Of a stretch of DNA of 64,000 bases, positions 23,352-35,370 are shown in pieces (the first letter of the stretch is position 1; the number at the start of each line of letters is the position of its first letter). The stretch spans positions 179,398,266-179,462,265 of the forward strand of contig OY986435.1 of assembly GCA_963920525.1 (NCBI GenBank). The letters are read 5' to 3'. This stretch comes from Dichetophora obliterata. Its lineage: Eukaryota > Arthropoda > Insecta > Diptera > Sciomyzidae. The translations under genes and the position numbers were made by a program. Under the pieces are notes generated by a model that was not told the DNA's origin, did not search any database, and saw only the letters and a program-made list of their open reading frames with translations.

Positions 23352-23695
23352 AAAATAAAAATAAAATAAACTGGCCATTTCAGCCCTTGGAAGGACTTTG
23401 ACCTAGCTTCTATTGATCAATTGTGTTGTGCGTGTTATTTAATGTTTGAACACAAATGATCGATAACTGGACCTACGTGCTTTATGCCGACTCCGAACGG
23501 CTTATGTTCTCAAGAATCCTTACATGGCAATCTTTACTCTCTGAGGTTTGCTATTGTCTGCAGAGAGGTGACGACCGAACAGAAAATTAATTCAATTGAA
23601 AAAACTTTTCTGTTTGAGCTGGAATTGAACCCGGGCTACCGCGGTTCTTTAGCTTAGGAGCCACGCACTATACCCACTAGGCTACGGCCGCCACT
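23352..23695 (-). mobile_element. tRNA-headed SINE, near-complete copy
   Basis: Read on the minus strand from 23695: an A box GTAGCCTAGTGGGTATAGTG, a B box GGGTTCAATTCC 50 bases on, then the body TTTTTCAATTGAATTAAT, AGCAAACCTC and CCGTTCGGAGTCGGCATAAA, and an A/T-rich tail (ATTTTATTTTTATTTTA). I remember the CGTTCGGAGTCGGC body as a very abundant tephritid repeat. A SINE has no protein; it borrows LINE machinery. Confidence 0.75.
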
Positions 23696-23699
23696 GCAA

Positions 23700-25880
23700 T
23701 AAGATAAAAACTGCATACTACGATTTAATATAAATAGCGAAAATTTGTAGAAAAATAAGATTAAAAAATAACTCCTTTGTTTGACCCTCCTGTCCAGAAA
23801 AAATGTCGGAACCCCTCTTTCAAGCCCACGAAAACAAAATTTGAACATTTTGCTTTCCAAATAATATCGTTGGAATATTATATTTTTCAGTTAGGCTCTC
23901 ATTTTGGGTAGAAAGCACAAGTATTATTTTGAAGAACTGCTTTTTTGAAAAAAACGAGCTTGAGAGACCTCTAAACCTTTTTCAAAAGATCTAAAATAAT
24001 TCTCAAAAATTTTTTTTGTGACGAACTTTCGAATTCTGCTTCAGCGAAAGTTTTGAAAAAAAAAAGTGTACATCAATTAAGTTTTACGGATGTTACGGAG
24101 CAAAAAAGCCGTAATATCGGTTTTTTGCCATCACATATTAGGGTGGGGGCGGGCCAGGTGGTTCTCTAACTTTTCTCACCAGATTTTCTCACTTGAACGT
24201 CATTGTGACGTCATTCTCACTTGCGCTGTCTCTGCAACAAAATGAGAAAAATCGGTCACTCGTCTCGCTTGTTTTAATTCTACCTTCAAAAGAACTCGAT
24301 GGACGAAGTGTTTCTGTAAACTAAAATATGCGATTTGAATCGATTGCAGTTCTCACTATGTTCTAACTTGGTGAGCAAAATTTTTGCTTGCTTATGCAAA
24401 AGTTATATTCAATGAAGTTTTGGAAATAAATGTATCCACGTTACAAATACTTCAACCGGGTACAAGGTATCAAATTAATTTTTTTTTCGCTGTAGATTAT
24501 AAATATATTCGTAAAGAATATATGTACTATATTGCAAAAATTATTGAATTGCTGAAATATTTCATAAATTAAATTTATTCCATGATATCATTTCATTAAG
24601 CAACCACATTAAAATTAAAATATTCGGACTACAATTTGTGGATAAGGTTTGTGTATCATTAATATCAACATCTCTAAGTGTTAAAGTGTTTAGCATCAAA
24701 ACAAGTAATTGTCAGCATAAATCGTATAGCTAATGTATATCCGCCACTTTAATAAGTAAACAACTTTTAATATTTATATTTGTTTTTTACTCATTGTTTA
24801 TAGAAGAAGCTTATCAAATTTTACACAAAGTTGGCTGGCACTTGTTGCAATTTTATATATTTCCTTTCGCTTGTGTGTCTTTTTCATCACGGACCACTAT
24901 TTACTAGCTTGTCAGTTACAGAAACACTAGATTTCGCAAAAGTGAGTATTTTGGAATGAAACACTGTGACGTCAGAAAAAGTGAATATTTGTCGCAATAT
25001 TCGCAAACTCATAGCGATCGTAGTTACCGACTCATATTACCGATTTGATGTCACTCTGATGTCACTCTCACCTGCAATGTTTCTATACGTATCTGAATCG
25101 ATTTCTGTTCGATTTGTTAGTTCCAAATCGATTAGCTATCACATGATCTGATTTCATTTCAATGAAACCTTTTAAAAAAGTGTTTCTGTACGTAAAGTGT
25201 TAACAATGTGTCACTTTTCTCACTGGCTTTGCGGCAAGTGAAAATTCTACCGATTTATCTAATGTCAGTAATGTTGTGTATTATTTAGTTATAAGTTCTC
25301 GAAATATACCTTTAAAAATGGTTACTTTTATATAAGTCGAATTTTTTATGGATTGCAATATTTCTGCGTTCTTAAAAAACGTTTTAATTTTAGAGGTAAT
25401 GCAATTCATAAATAATGCCTATTTACATAAAAGTAAAAAATTTTATTAAAATAGTATGTTTTAGCTATTTGCTAAGTTTTTACTGCACAGCACTGAGTGT
25501 AACATTATTTACATTCATAATCGTTGATTATTTCCGCAACCATTAATACACATCATTATAACATAATTAATTTTCTTTAACTGCAAATATTCACTTTTTA
25601 TTAACAAGACAATCACCTATTTATTATAAAGTTTTAGCGCAACTAAAAATAATATATTCGAGTAAACAGCTGCTTGTCATTTGACTCAATTTCGCAACTT
25701 TTCTTCTCGATTTGTGTTCTTTTTCATCACGGTCCGAGTTTTTACTGATTTAAGCGCACAGAAACATTAGTTATCAGGAAATCAGTAACTAGGGATTGAT
25801 AACGGCTGACGTCATACAAATCGGTAACTTGCCGATTTTGTTATTGGACCGAGCTACTGGTCTCAAAAAAAAATGCTCTA
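23700..25880. other. AT-rich DNA with unresolved repeats, no gene
   Basis: Two related stretches (about 24875-24975 and 25715-25830) share TTTTTCATCACGG and CACAGAAAC-type blocks followed by TGACGTCA-like motifs. A TGACGTCA-like pair also occurs near 24200. This suggests a diverged element, but its ends could not be fixed. No protein domain seen. Confidence 0.35.
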
Positions 25881-26829
25881 CACTCGCGCTCAAAAAAAAA
25901 AAGCCGAGTTAATAATTTGATAACTAATATTATTTTTCTTAAATTATAACACAGTGTGCCACCAAACCCATAAATAGATAAGGACATCCAAACTTTATAG
26001 AAATTCTTAAAGAAGGACATGTTGAGAGGTTATCGCACTTGATTTACCTCTCAAGGTCATCACAATTTTTTTTCAAATTTTTTTTAAAGTTGAAGTGTTT
26101 GAATTTTGTTTTGCCGACATTAATTGCATTTTTACAGCCATTTGGCCTATGGAAATGAAAAATAAAATTCACTTTTTTCAATAGAATTCAACGTAAAATA
26201 AGGCTAGGTAAAAGAATTTTATGAAATAGGAGCGTTTGTATGGTAGCAAACACTAATTACATAGGAATCAGTTTTTGACAAAAAAAAACGTTAAAATTGC
26301 CGCCATTTAGCAAAATCTAAACCGATTTCGATATTCTTAAGTTAAATGAAAAGGCATGCTAACGTGCAGTTAAGTTTTGTAAAAAATAGCATTAATGGAA
26401 TAATATTTAATTAGAATTTATAGAAACACCATTTTTTTAAGTTAAAAAAGTACAAGAAATTGCTTCGCTACACGCATTATTTTGTATTTTATCGAGTATA
26501 TTTGTACCTAGCCTTATTTTTCGTCAAATTCTATTGAAAAAAATTAATCTTATTTTTCATTTGCAATAGGCCAAATGGCTGTAAAAATACAATTAATGTC
26601 GGCACAACAAAATTCGAACCCTTCAACTTTAAAAATAAGTTAAAAAATTTGTGATGACCTTGAGAAGTCAAATCAGGTGCGATGGACTCTCAACATGTCC
26701 TTCTTTAAGAATTTTTATAAAGTTCGGATGTGTTTGTTTATTTATGGTTTTGGCACACTGTGTTTTAATTCAAGAAAAATTTCATTAGTTATCAAATTAT
26801 TAGCTCGGCTTTGTTTTTGAGCGCGAGTG
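25881..26829. mobile_element. 949-bp element with ~320-bp TIRs
   Basis: The tips CACTCGCGCTCAAAAA and TTTTTGAGCGCGAGTG are flanked by TA on both sides (25879-25880, 26830-26831). The arms run inward about 320 bases with good match: AGGACATGTTGAGAGG at 26013 pairs with a complement near 26690, and GCCATTTGGCCTAT with its complement near 26570. There is no transposase. TA target plus TIRs suggest mobilisation by a Tc1/mariner-type enzyme, by inference. Confidence 0.8.
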
Positions 26830-26901
26830 TATTTTTTCAATGGCAACTTTTAATCACTAACCAACTTTGATCTAGAACAATCCTTCACCCCTAATGTCGA
26901 T

Positions 26902-27480
26902 AAATAATGGTAGTATACCAAAAATTTTACAATTTTTCCGTAATTGTGGCAACGTGCAACCATCTGCACGATAGTGGTAAAAACGACTGGTCGGAGGATC
27001 AAGACAATAAAAATAAAATACCCAAAATAGAAATTTACAAAATGTTACACTTCAAGTAAAAAATTTCATAGCGACAAAATTATTCAACGTAATCAACATA
27101 ATATTGTAATTTTTATATTTGTATTAAGTATTGTTTCTGACATTTCAACAACATTGCATTACAATTTTTTCAAATTTGAGTTTTTACGAATTTTTTATTA
27201 TAACAAAAATTACATTATCAAAAGACAACAATCTAGGTCCGCATTACTCAATATTAAAATGTTAAGCGTTTTGAGGAATCTTATCAAAATTGGAGCAGTT
27301 ACATTAAACATTGGTTTGTTTCTGTGAGATAAAAAAAAATCTTGTTCAATTTAACTTTATCGTATTTAAATAAATAGTCTTGTTCCTTCAATCCGTCGTT
27401 TTAACATTATCGTGCAAATGGTTGCACGTTGCCACACTTACTGAAGAATTTTTTCAACTTTTGGTATACTACCATTATTT
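26902..27480. mobile_element. 579-bp MITE with ~90-bp TIRs
   Basis: The tips AAATAATGGTAGTATACC are identical in both arms. Inner blocks GTGGCAACGTGCAACCAT (26946) and ATGGTTGCACGTTGCCAC (27418) also pair. There is no coding capacity. Confidence 0.75.
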
Positions 27481-27886
27481 GTTTTATGATTTTTTGGGCA
27501 ACTTGAATACGTTCTCACGTTTCGTGGGCACTTTTGCTTTAACAATATTATTGCTGCTTTCTTATACTTAAATATTTTAAGAAATATTTTGTAATTTTAT
27601 TTCAAAAAAGTAAGAACTGTTAGTATTTAATTCCTATAACTTATTTGTTTTTAAGCCTATTAATTATTTTTATTGGAATTAATGTAGAATTTTTTAGCCC
27701 TTTTTAAAGTCTTACGATTTTTTAAGATCGGAAATGTTGTACTAAAGTTGTGAAAAAATACCATTTGGGCTTTTTTCCAGTGGTCCAAAAAAAAACACAT
27801 TTTTTTTTTGTTCTCGAGGTAAACTTTGTGGTTTTTTCAACCTTTTTTTGTTGTATGGAGGCCGACCCACTCTTATATGTAAACAT

Positions 27887-28939
27887 TAGGGAATCCAATC
27901 CCTCAAGCTTTTTTCAATCCCGGGATTATCGGGATTGAAAATCGCAATCCCGGGATCCCAAGACTAGTTTTTCAGGATCGAAAAATTCAAAACGGATATT
28001 ATTTAAAACGTTTTGAAAACAATTCTTTTATTATTTTTTACTTGAAACTAATATATGTAATGCAACTCATTTAAAAAGCAAGAAACAAAAAAACGTAAAT
28101 AATATAATAATGACCCAAAATGTTTTATTAATTTGAAAAACAAAAAATAATAATATATATATATTACTTAACAGTTTAAGGTAAAATTGTATAAATGTTA
28201 AACATTTTTTTTTTTGGGACATCATCTTCATCTCTTATCGTGCTTAAGCCAAACTAAAGTTAAAAAAGTTGTTTTCAAAATTATATTTTGAGCCGTTGCT
28301 ATGCTTGTTGGAGCAATAGCTGTACGATAATTGTAAGCTATCTTTGAGTTTCGACCACGATTGCCTCCACCACAAACCAAATTCGTCTCCTAATGGCGTT
28401 TTCGTTTCTCGAAAAAATGCAATATTTTTTCTGCCCTTTTTGGAAATTCTGTCCCCTTGAGAATAAAAATAGTGACCACTACAATTAGAACACGATTCAA
28501 TGTTGACAATTTTTTCGCGAAAATGTTGACAATAAAAGAAGAAAAAATTCAGAATTCTCAAAGATGGCAGGAAAAGGGCAGAAAAAATGCAACATTTTTC
28601 GAGAAACGAAAACGCCATAAGTCAGAATATCTGACAATTTTGAAATACTTAGCTGACTTGCCGATGTTGCAGATTCTTCTAAAACATTGCTTCGTCTTTG
28701 CTCAAGTGATTCACACTCATTGTCCTTACAATCTTTTGTCCTTTCAGCCTCAATAAAAGGTTTTTTCTAATTCAATATTTATATCAACTTAAATTGAAAT
28801 GGTTGCATTAGCACGAATAATTGTAATAGAAATTCTTTATATTTAAAAATCCCGGGATCCCGGAAAAAAAATTCCAAGATTTTAAGAGTCTTAAATCGTC
28901 AGGGATCATGGGATTAGGATAATAGGATTGACTTCCCTA
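27887..28939. mobile_element. hAT-like non-autonomous element
   Basis: The tips TAGGGAATCCAATCC and GGATTGACTTCCCTA are inverted. The flanking octamers GTAAACAT (27879) and GTATGCAT (28940) match at six of eight positions, consistent with an old 8-bp hAT target duplication. Subterminal CCCGGGATCCC tracts recur. A second inverted repeat inside (28393-28441 against 28571-28618) explains why apparent open frames face each other here. No transposase domain was found. Confidence 0.6.
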
Positions 28940-28947
28940 GTATGCAT

Positions 28948-29300
28948 ACATGCATGTATGCAGACTCTGAAACCGCTTAACCAATTTTTATGAAATTTTC
29001 AAGGAAACTGTACATAAATTTTGAGAATGCTCACACCTAAAGTGGGGGAGTGGCACCTAAAATACACCCCATATATTCGATATCGAATAGCTCAGCTGAG
29101 GAATTCGGTATTTGACCGCAATTTACAAATACAGAAATTTCTACTTTGCACTGTTTGGACATAAACTGTCTCATTTCGTGGAAACTGTTGGTATTTATCT
29201 GATCTACAATACCGTTGTAAAAATATTTTATGTTTGACATATAGGAGCGGAGGTATTGGCAAATGACCAATTCCGGTGAACTTTAAACCCAAATATCTCC
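28948..29300 (+). mobile_element. Helitron fragment
   Basis: The block from about 28965 (ACTCTGAAACCGCTTAACC, GTGGGGGAGTGGCACC, ATTCGATATCGAATAGC) follows the same order as the interior of Helitron 1 at 11500-11800. Neither terminus is present. Confidence 0.5.
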
Positions 29301-29979
29301 TAACGAGTAAATGGTATCATAAAGAACTTATGACAGGTTGTTAATTAAGAGTGAATTAGGAGGTTTGCATAAAAAAAAAAATTTGGACTTAAATTTTTCG
29401 ATTTCAGATTGACAAAAAAAAATCAGTGCAAAACAATAGGGCATTAAAATACAAGAACCCTCGGGCAAAGTCAAAATTGAAAAGAAAAAATTGTTTTCCG
29501 CATAAAAAAATTATTACAGTAGTGCATACATACAGTAAGGCGCCTCAGAAAGGCGTAAAAAAGTTGTTTGACACAGTTGCTCAAGATAATCCTTGGCTTA
29601 TGTTATGATGATTTCCCAAATATTTTGACTCTAGCGATAGCCATTCGTGAGCTGGAATGGTTTGAAATAACCTCTAAAATCGAGTTTTTTTTGTAACCAT
29701 ATTGGCTTCTGATATTGGTATAAAAAATAAACTGTCAGAAATTGCAGCCTTTAAAAAAACTCTTCCTATCTGCATCAAAAAATTCTAATTTTTAAATTTC
29801 GATTAAAGATAATGCTGTTTTTTATGCATTTTTTAAAAAATTTATTTTCACTAAAATTGAAAAAACTTAATTATATCTAACGCGATCCTCTCTTTCAAGA
29901 TATCATTGGAAAGGTTTTGAGTGCTCGCATTGATTCCTAGTCAGAATTGCTTAAGTTGATATATATTATAACTGAAATA

Positions 29980-31078
29980 AAGAGTCCGCCAAATAACTTT
30001 TTTTTTTTTTGAAAATTCTATAAAAAAAAAACTACTGGATATATTCTCAAATTTCTTTTTTGTACAATCCTTTCGGTTAATAATGGAAGATAATTTCATT
30101 CAAATGGCTGCCCCGGCTGGCCATGCAGTAGCCTACACGATCGGTCCAATTTTTAAGCACATTATCGATTATGTGCAGCTGTATTTCACCAATGGCTTCA
30201 CGAATATTGTCCTTTAAAGCGTCAATTGTCTCTGGCTTGTCGGCGTAGCACTTATCTTTGAGGGCACCCCACAAATAATAATCGAACGGTGTCAAATCGC
30301 AGCTCCGAGGTGGCCAAACGACATCAGCTCTGCGGCTGATAATGCGATCTTCAAAAATAGGGCGCAAAACATCGAGTGTAGCTTCGGCTGAAAGGACTGA
30401 AACCAAATGTTGCCAATATCCTCCTCTTCAATTATAGTGAACAAAAATTCGTTTAACATTGCCGTTGAGCTTCAAAAAATGAGCTTCATCTGAAAAGATG
30501 ATTTTTTTTGGCAAAATCGGCATCTTCTGTAAGTCGATCGCAGGCCCACTTAGCGAAGCGAAAACGCATTGGATGGTCAGTTGGCTTCAACTCCTGAACC
30601 AATTGGACTTTGTATGGCGTCATACCAAGGTCTTTATGCAAAATTCGTCTCAACGATGTCTCCGAAATGTTAAAATGTTGAGAACGACGGTGAATTGATA
30701 TTGATGGTGCTTCTCGCACACTTTCTGCCACAGCAGCATATTCTCGGGTGTACGCACTGCTTTTGGCTTTTAACGCTTTGGTTTATCGATGAGGATGCCA
30801 GTTTCTTTCACTTTTTTTCACAAGATAACGAACATACGGAGCTGACGGTGCTTCTCTTCTTCCAAAATCCGTACGCAATTTTCGCACACATTCTGCAACA
30901 TTACCATGATTTTTAAAGTAATGTCGCAATATTTCCCGGCGTCGTTCAAGCGTATACACAACCATATTCGTTTAGCGGAAGGATAAAACTAATTATCTGT
31001 CAAATCAGACATGAGCTAAGTGTTACCATTCACGAAATAAGCACTAGTTGAAAAGAAAACGTTAGATGGCGGACCCTG
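29980..31078 (-). mobile_element. mariner B, degenerate (DD41D)
   Basis: The ends AAGAGTCCGCCAAATAAC and GTTAGATGGCGGACCCTG are flanked by TA (29978-29979, 31079-31080). At 1,099 bp it is close to full length but has internal deletions. It is the longest member of the A/B/E lineage here. Confidence 0.85.
30077..30965 (-). pseudogene. mariner B transposase, broken
   Basis: Read from 30965 downward: an N-terminal helix-turn-helix (VVYTLERRREILRHYFKN, then VRKLRTDFGRR); after a frameshift, a second DNA-binding part (SISIHRRSQHFNISETSLR, LHKDLGMTPYKVQL, KWACDRLTEDADF); then, after a further deletion, the C-terminal catalytic part (EATLDVLRPIFEDR, WPPRSCDLTPFDYY, ending NEIIFHY). The segment with the second catalytic aspartate (QQDGATCHT in its relatives) is missing and the region around the first is cut. 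The protein cannot be active. Unlike A and E it keeps the NEFL codons after the AML motif. Confidence 0.85.
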
Positions 31079-31472
31079 TATTAGTTATAAAATAAGCACC
31101 TACTGAAAAATATTGTAAGAATTTAAAAAAAAATATATATAAGTAATAAAGTTATTTGAATTTTGAGAGTTTTTGTATGGAAATAAAATAAAAAATATCA
31201 AAAATATGCATGAAAAACAGCGTTATCTTTAATCTGATTTTTTGATGCAGATTGGAAGAGCATTTTCCGGCCTATAATTTCTGACAGTAAATTTTTTTAC
31301 AATTATTACGAATATACAAGCCAATATTTTGACAAAAAACTCCATTTTTAGAGTATATTTTTATCGAAATATTTGGGAAATCATTATAAAATATGCCAAG
31401 GATTATTTTGAGCACTTGTACCGAAAAACTTTTTTTTTCTGTGGAGCGTGAGTAGCCTTAATATATAGTATA

Positions 31473-31933
31473 GAAGTGAAACTTCCTAACGTTAAGAATA
31501 AGAGAGATTTTTGTAAAAGACACAGAGACAAAGATAAAGAGATCATCTCGAAAGAGCATCTGTTTATTTAATATTTACACTGTCATTGGTTGGTGTTTTA
31601 ACTGGTAATACAGGTTCTAATGGTTTTTGATAGCTAAAATAAGAGGTATTTGTCCGTGATTCACTTGTTTTCGATGGGAAAAAGTTGCAGCTATTATAGG
31701 GGGATCTACTGTGGGGTTTCCTATACAAAAACACAAAATATCGTTGGCCCCAGGGGGTAAAATTTTAGAGGTGATCCTATTAATTTTTTCTCTTAACATT
31801 ATTTCTGAACGCACCTACACTATATCTGCCACATTTCTGTGGGGCCCCATACAAAAAACACAATAATATTGCTCGTGTACATAAAAACGTAACTAGGCTC
31901 GAACAATTTTTTTGAAATAAGAAGTTTCACTTC
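31473..31933. mobile_element. 461-bp MITE-like unit
   Basis: GAAGTGAAACTTC (31473) and GAAGTTTCACTTC (ending 31933) are perfect 13-bp inverted ends. The interior has two related CCATACAAAAACACAA-type blocks. Target duplication unclear. Confidence 0.45.
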
Positions 31934-32199
31934 AAAAAATGCTTTTTGTAATGAGTATGCCCAACGTTTGTCTTGATAGCCCCGAGAAAAACTGCTTTCA
32001 TAAAATGTGTTTATTAAATCTTGAGAAATTTCGTTGTACCTTCTTCAGCTTTGGCACAGTCGATAGTTTATTTAAACTGACTTTTCGTTTTATAATGCCC
32101 AAAACTTTTTCAGTAATAAAATAAAAACCATGCCTCGGTAATGACTATATCCGTAAAACTTGTTTATATTCCGCTACCTATAAAAAGTTAACACAGAAA

Positions 32200-32480
32200 C
32201 AAGACAACTGAACATTCATCAGAAAAAACATCCATGGAAGGTTACATACCTCTTTTTATAATGTTTCTGTAGACTGAAAAGTTGACATATCCTTCCAAAA
32301 TAATAAAATATCCAACTATCCCTGAACATAACACAGGGACAAAAGTTTGAGTGCACATTTATCTCTGAATCTTTCGCTTTGCCTGCATCAAACCATGACT
32401 CCTGAATCTGGACCAACAAGATAAATTTTGCTTTCATCAGAGGATATGACTTGAGCCCAATCATTGTACTACAATTTCTT
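32200..32480 (-). pseudogene. Tc1-like transposase fragment
   Basis: On the minus strand the reading NDWAQVISSDESKIYLVGPD from about 32475 matches the region around the first catalytic aspartate of Tc1 transposases (the xSDESKF motif). A stop and frameshifts follow; RFRDKCALKL further on fits the next conserved block. This is a piece of perhaps 90 codons, unrelated in detail to the intact element at 59420. The 98-codon open frame at 32219-32515 is a different frame over the same DNA. Confidence 0.6.
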
Positions 32481-32599
32481 TTTTTTGCCTCGCAATAATC
32501 TAAAAGATTTTGCAATTAGGTTTTCTCCACGTTACTTTTGTTCTATAATAAAATAATACAATGCTCTAAGTACAATATTTTTTTTTATCTTTTTTTAGA

Positions 32600-35280
32600 A
32601 AACTAAACGGACCCTTTATTAATAAATCACACTCCCGAGAAGCAAAAATGTGTTAATTTAATGATATATTAAAAAAACCCGATATTTCAACAACATTTAA
32701 AGTCGGCGTATTTTTGTAAAGATAAAGTAATGACAATTGTTTTGTATTTTGCACAATACGACATATCATATATTTACAGTAAAATAACCATAAAAGCGAA
32801 TTTAACACTGAATTCCATTGAAATGGTAATTTGATGATACGTAAAGAAAACTGAAGAATTTCGCTTTTGATGAATTAATTAAAAATGGTATACATCGTTA
32901 ACAAAAAAGAGCAAAACGTTATTATTTTAAACAAATAAACTCCTTCTACGTGAAACAAAAGACTTAATACAGCAACTGGACCGAATTTCAACTTTTATTA
33001 GGAATTTCAGCTCTTACTTTCTTTTGACATATTGATATGCAAAATATAACGCCATTTATAGCTAAAAATAGAAATGCTACAAATAAGAGGGACACAAACT
33101 TGTTAAATCATCATAATTTTGAGGTAAACTTTAATGAACATAACTTGGAAACTAGTCTAAATTTTATGCTAACTTTCATTTTAGCCAGTATTTTTTTTCT
33201 TTGTCTTAACGACTATGTTAAATGTGTAGCAACCTAGGTTAGAACAATGAAAAACAGTACATTATCTATTTGTATAAGAACTTGAACAAGTTGCACCGCT
33301 TTGTTCTATTGCCCGATTCATAACAAAGCGCCTACCTTAAGAGTAGGTAGCTAAAAGAAGTTGAAGCACACAAAGTAGGCTTATTAAAAAAAACAAAATA
33401 AAAACTGAAACTTTAATGTCTAGCCGTCACATATCTTTTTCTTCGGTTGACCATAACTAATATAGCATAAGTTATAACCACCATTCCACTCTCATTTTTG
33501 CCGCTGACAGCTATGACAATTTGACAAGTTCACGCTAATTTATGGTGATTTTCTTTGTTAGTTTTTTTTTTTTGCTGTTGCTCGAGTGCAAAAAAACAAT
33601 AAAAACCCAGCAAAAACAGTAGCAGTCACAGTGTATAGCTCAATTTTGAGGCGTTTAACCCATTTAACAAATCTCGATTAATTAATCTTATAAAAGTAAA
33701 AAGCTGAACAAAACAAAAGATTGCAAAATCTACAGAACAATAATAGAGTAAAGACATAGAAGATGAGAAGCATGCAGATGGAAAGTCATCTTGAAAGAAT
33801 AAAAGGCACGGAAACACAGTGACTTGGATCCACACCAAATATCACAAAATTTCAGAAATAAATGCTGGTAGGCAAACCCAATAACGCAATGTTCAATATC
33901 CAAAAAAATTCTGACCTGTCAAGAGTTATAGCTAATCCAAAACTGATGGATATACCTCAAATTCTAATTTCTTCTCATGTCAATGTTGTTGTATTTTGAT
34001 ACAAAAATTTTATTTAACTTTTCTGTAGCAGACATCTCACTGTACGGCTTTAGAATGTGCGTGTTAGTTGGAGTGCGTGCGTGTCTTGGTCGATGTATAC
34101 AAACGAAGCCGGGCATTCATAATCCATAATAAGCATAATTCATCAGTAACTGACCAACAGCGGCACGAAAAAATCAACATTTATCTCCGACAGACAAACA
34201 GTGATGATGACGAAGCAGCTGCAGCCGCACAGTGCTTTGCGCTCATACAAATTTTGGAATGAATAGAAGGAGTGCTCCTATGATAATTAAATTTTGTGTG
34301 CTTAGTAAGTTTAAGCTGTCTTGGAAAAAATACCAAAAATGGTTGAAATCGATTACTCCTTAGGAGTACCTCCATTGGACCTATAAATATATTTTTGCAT
34401 AATATTGTATGGGAGGGTCAGATCTGTAGCCAGGATTTACCCAAGGGGGGTTTTGATTAAAAAAAGAATTGTTTAGTTTTTTATATCGATAAATCGAAAT
34501 GTATTTTTTGTGTTTGCCCCAAAAATACAAAAAATGTCAAATAAGAAACAGAACGGCATAACAGGGTGCTATAGCATAATCTTTAGCTATTTTGTGAAAA
34601 AAAATTACAAAAACCAAAATTCGGATCAAAAAGTTATAGCTGTTGAAACTTAATTATTTTTCAAAAATCCTCAAAGTGCCTGGGTTTAAGCACTTTCAAA
34701 CAAAAAAAATCATAAGAAATTTAAAAAAAATATATATATCAGTTTAAAATAATTTCAATAATTTTAAAATTTATTTCTGATTTTCGTTTAAAAAATATAA
34801 GTACCTGCTAATATATATAGTAATTTGAAATATTTAAAAAACCAACTCTACAACATAATCTAAGTGAAGAATAACTGTTAAACATTTTAATTGACGTTAC
34901 TTAAATTGTGGTTAATATGCTTATTACATTTTTCTGTTCTAATTATTAATTTTTAGGAAAAACACAACAAAGAATGTGAATAGACAATCCTGATCATAAA
35001 TTTATTTAGTCGGAACTGAGTTTTCACAGATTCCCGAGCGGTAGGGTGGCTGAAAATATGTCATCGACCACATAAACAGTAATTTGAAAATCAAAAGTTT
35101 TTATTCTTTTTATAAGTAGAAAAGCGAGAGACGATATTGTGGTATTGCGAAATTCGGTTGCGATGTCTTAAGCTTCAATAACAGTATCCTGTAGCTCTTG
35201 ATAAGTATTTATGGATTCATGTCAGCCCATCTAGTTGGAAGAATTGTTTAAATTTTTTTTTTAAATGTGGCTATGCCTTT
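32600..35280. other. AT-rich DNA, no gene recognised
   Basis: No protein domain seen. A short frame at 34068-34262 ends in a D/E and alanine-rich tract but has no family resemblance. Around 34427-34460 a CCAGGATTTACCCAAG block with a G-run resembles 10660-10700 in reverse. The unusual tract at 33510-33560 (CTATGACAATTTGACAAG) has no clear role. Confidence 0.35.
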
Positions 35281-35370
35281 TTACCCGACTACGGCGAAGC
35301 AAAAGGAACGGTATATATTTTTGACCGGTTTGTATGTATGTTTGTATGTATGTATGTTCATCTGTTCCAC

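Larger units (their letters stand above)
29535..31462. mobile_element. family R TIR element, copy 3, split by mariner B
   Basis: The ends AGTAAGGCGCC and GTAGCCTTAAT, plus the inner blocks CTAGCGATAGCCATTCGTG and GGTTTGAAATAACCTC, match 2668-3383. Mariner B is inserted at a TA at 29978 in the middle. The same point in copy 1 is continuous. Confidence 0.7.

Noticed and set aside
28244..28618. 124-codon open frame on the minus strand
   Set aside because: It lies across the internal inverted repeat of a hAT-like element; no domain.
34068..34262. 64-codon frame with an alanine run
   Set aside because: The alanine run comes from a GCAGCTGCAGCC repeat, and there is no recognisable domain or splice context.
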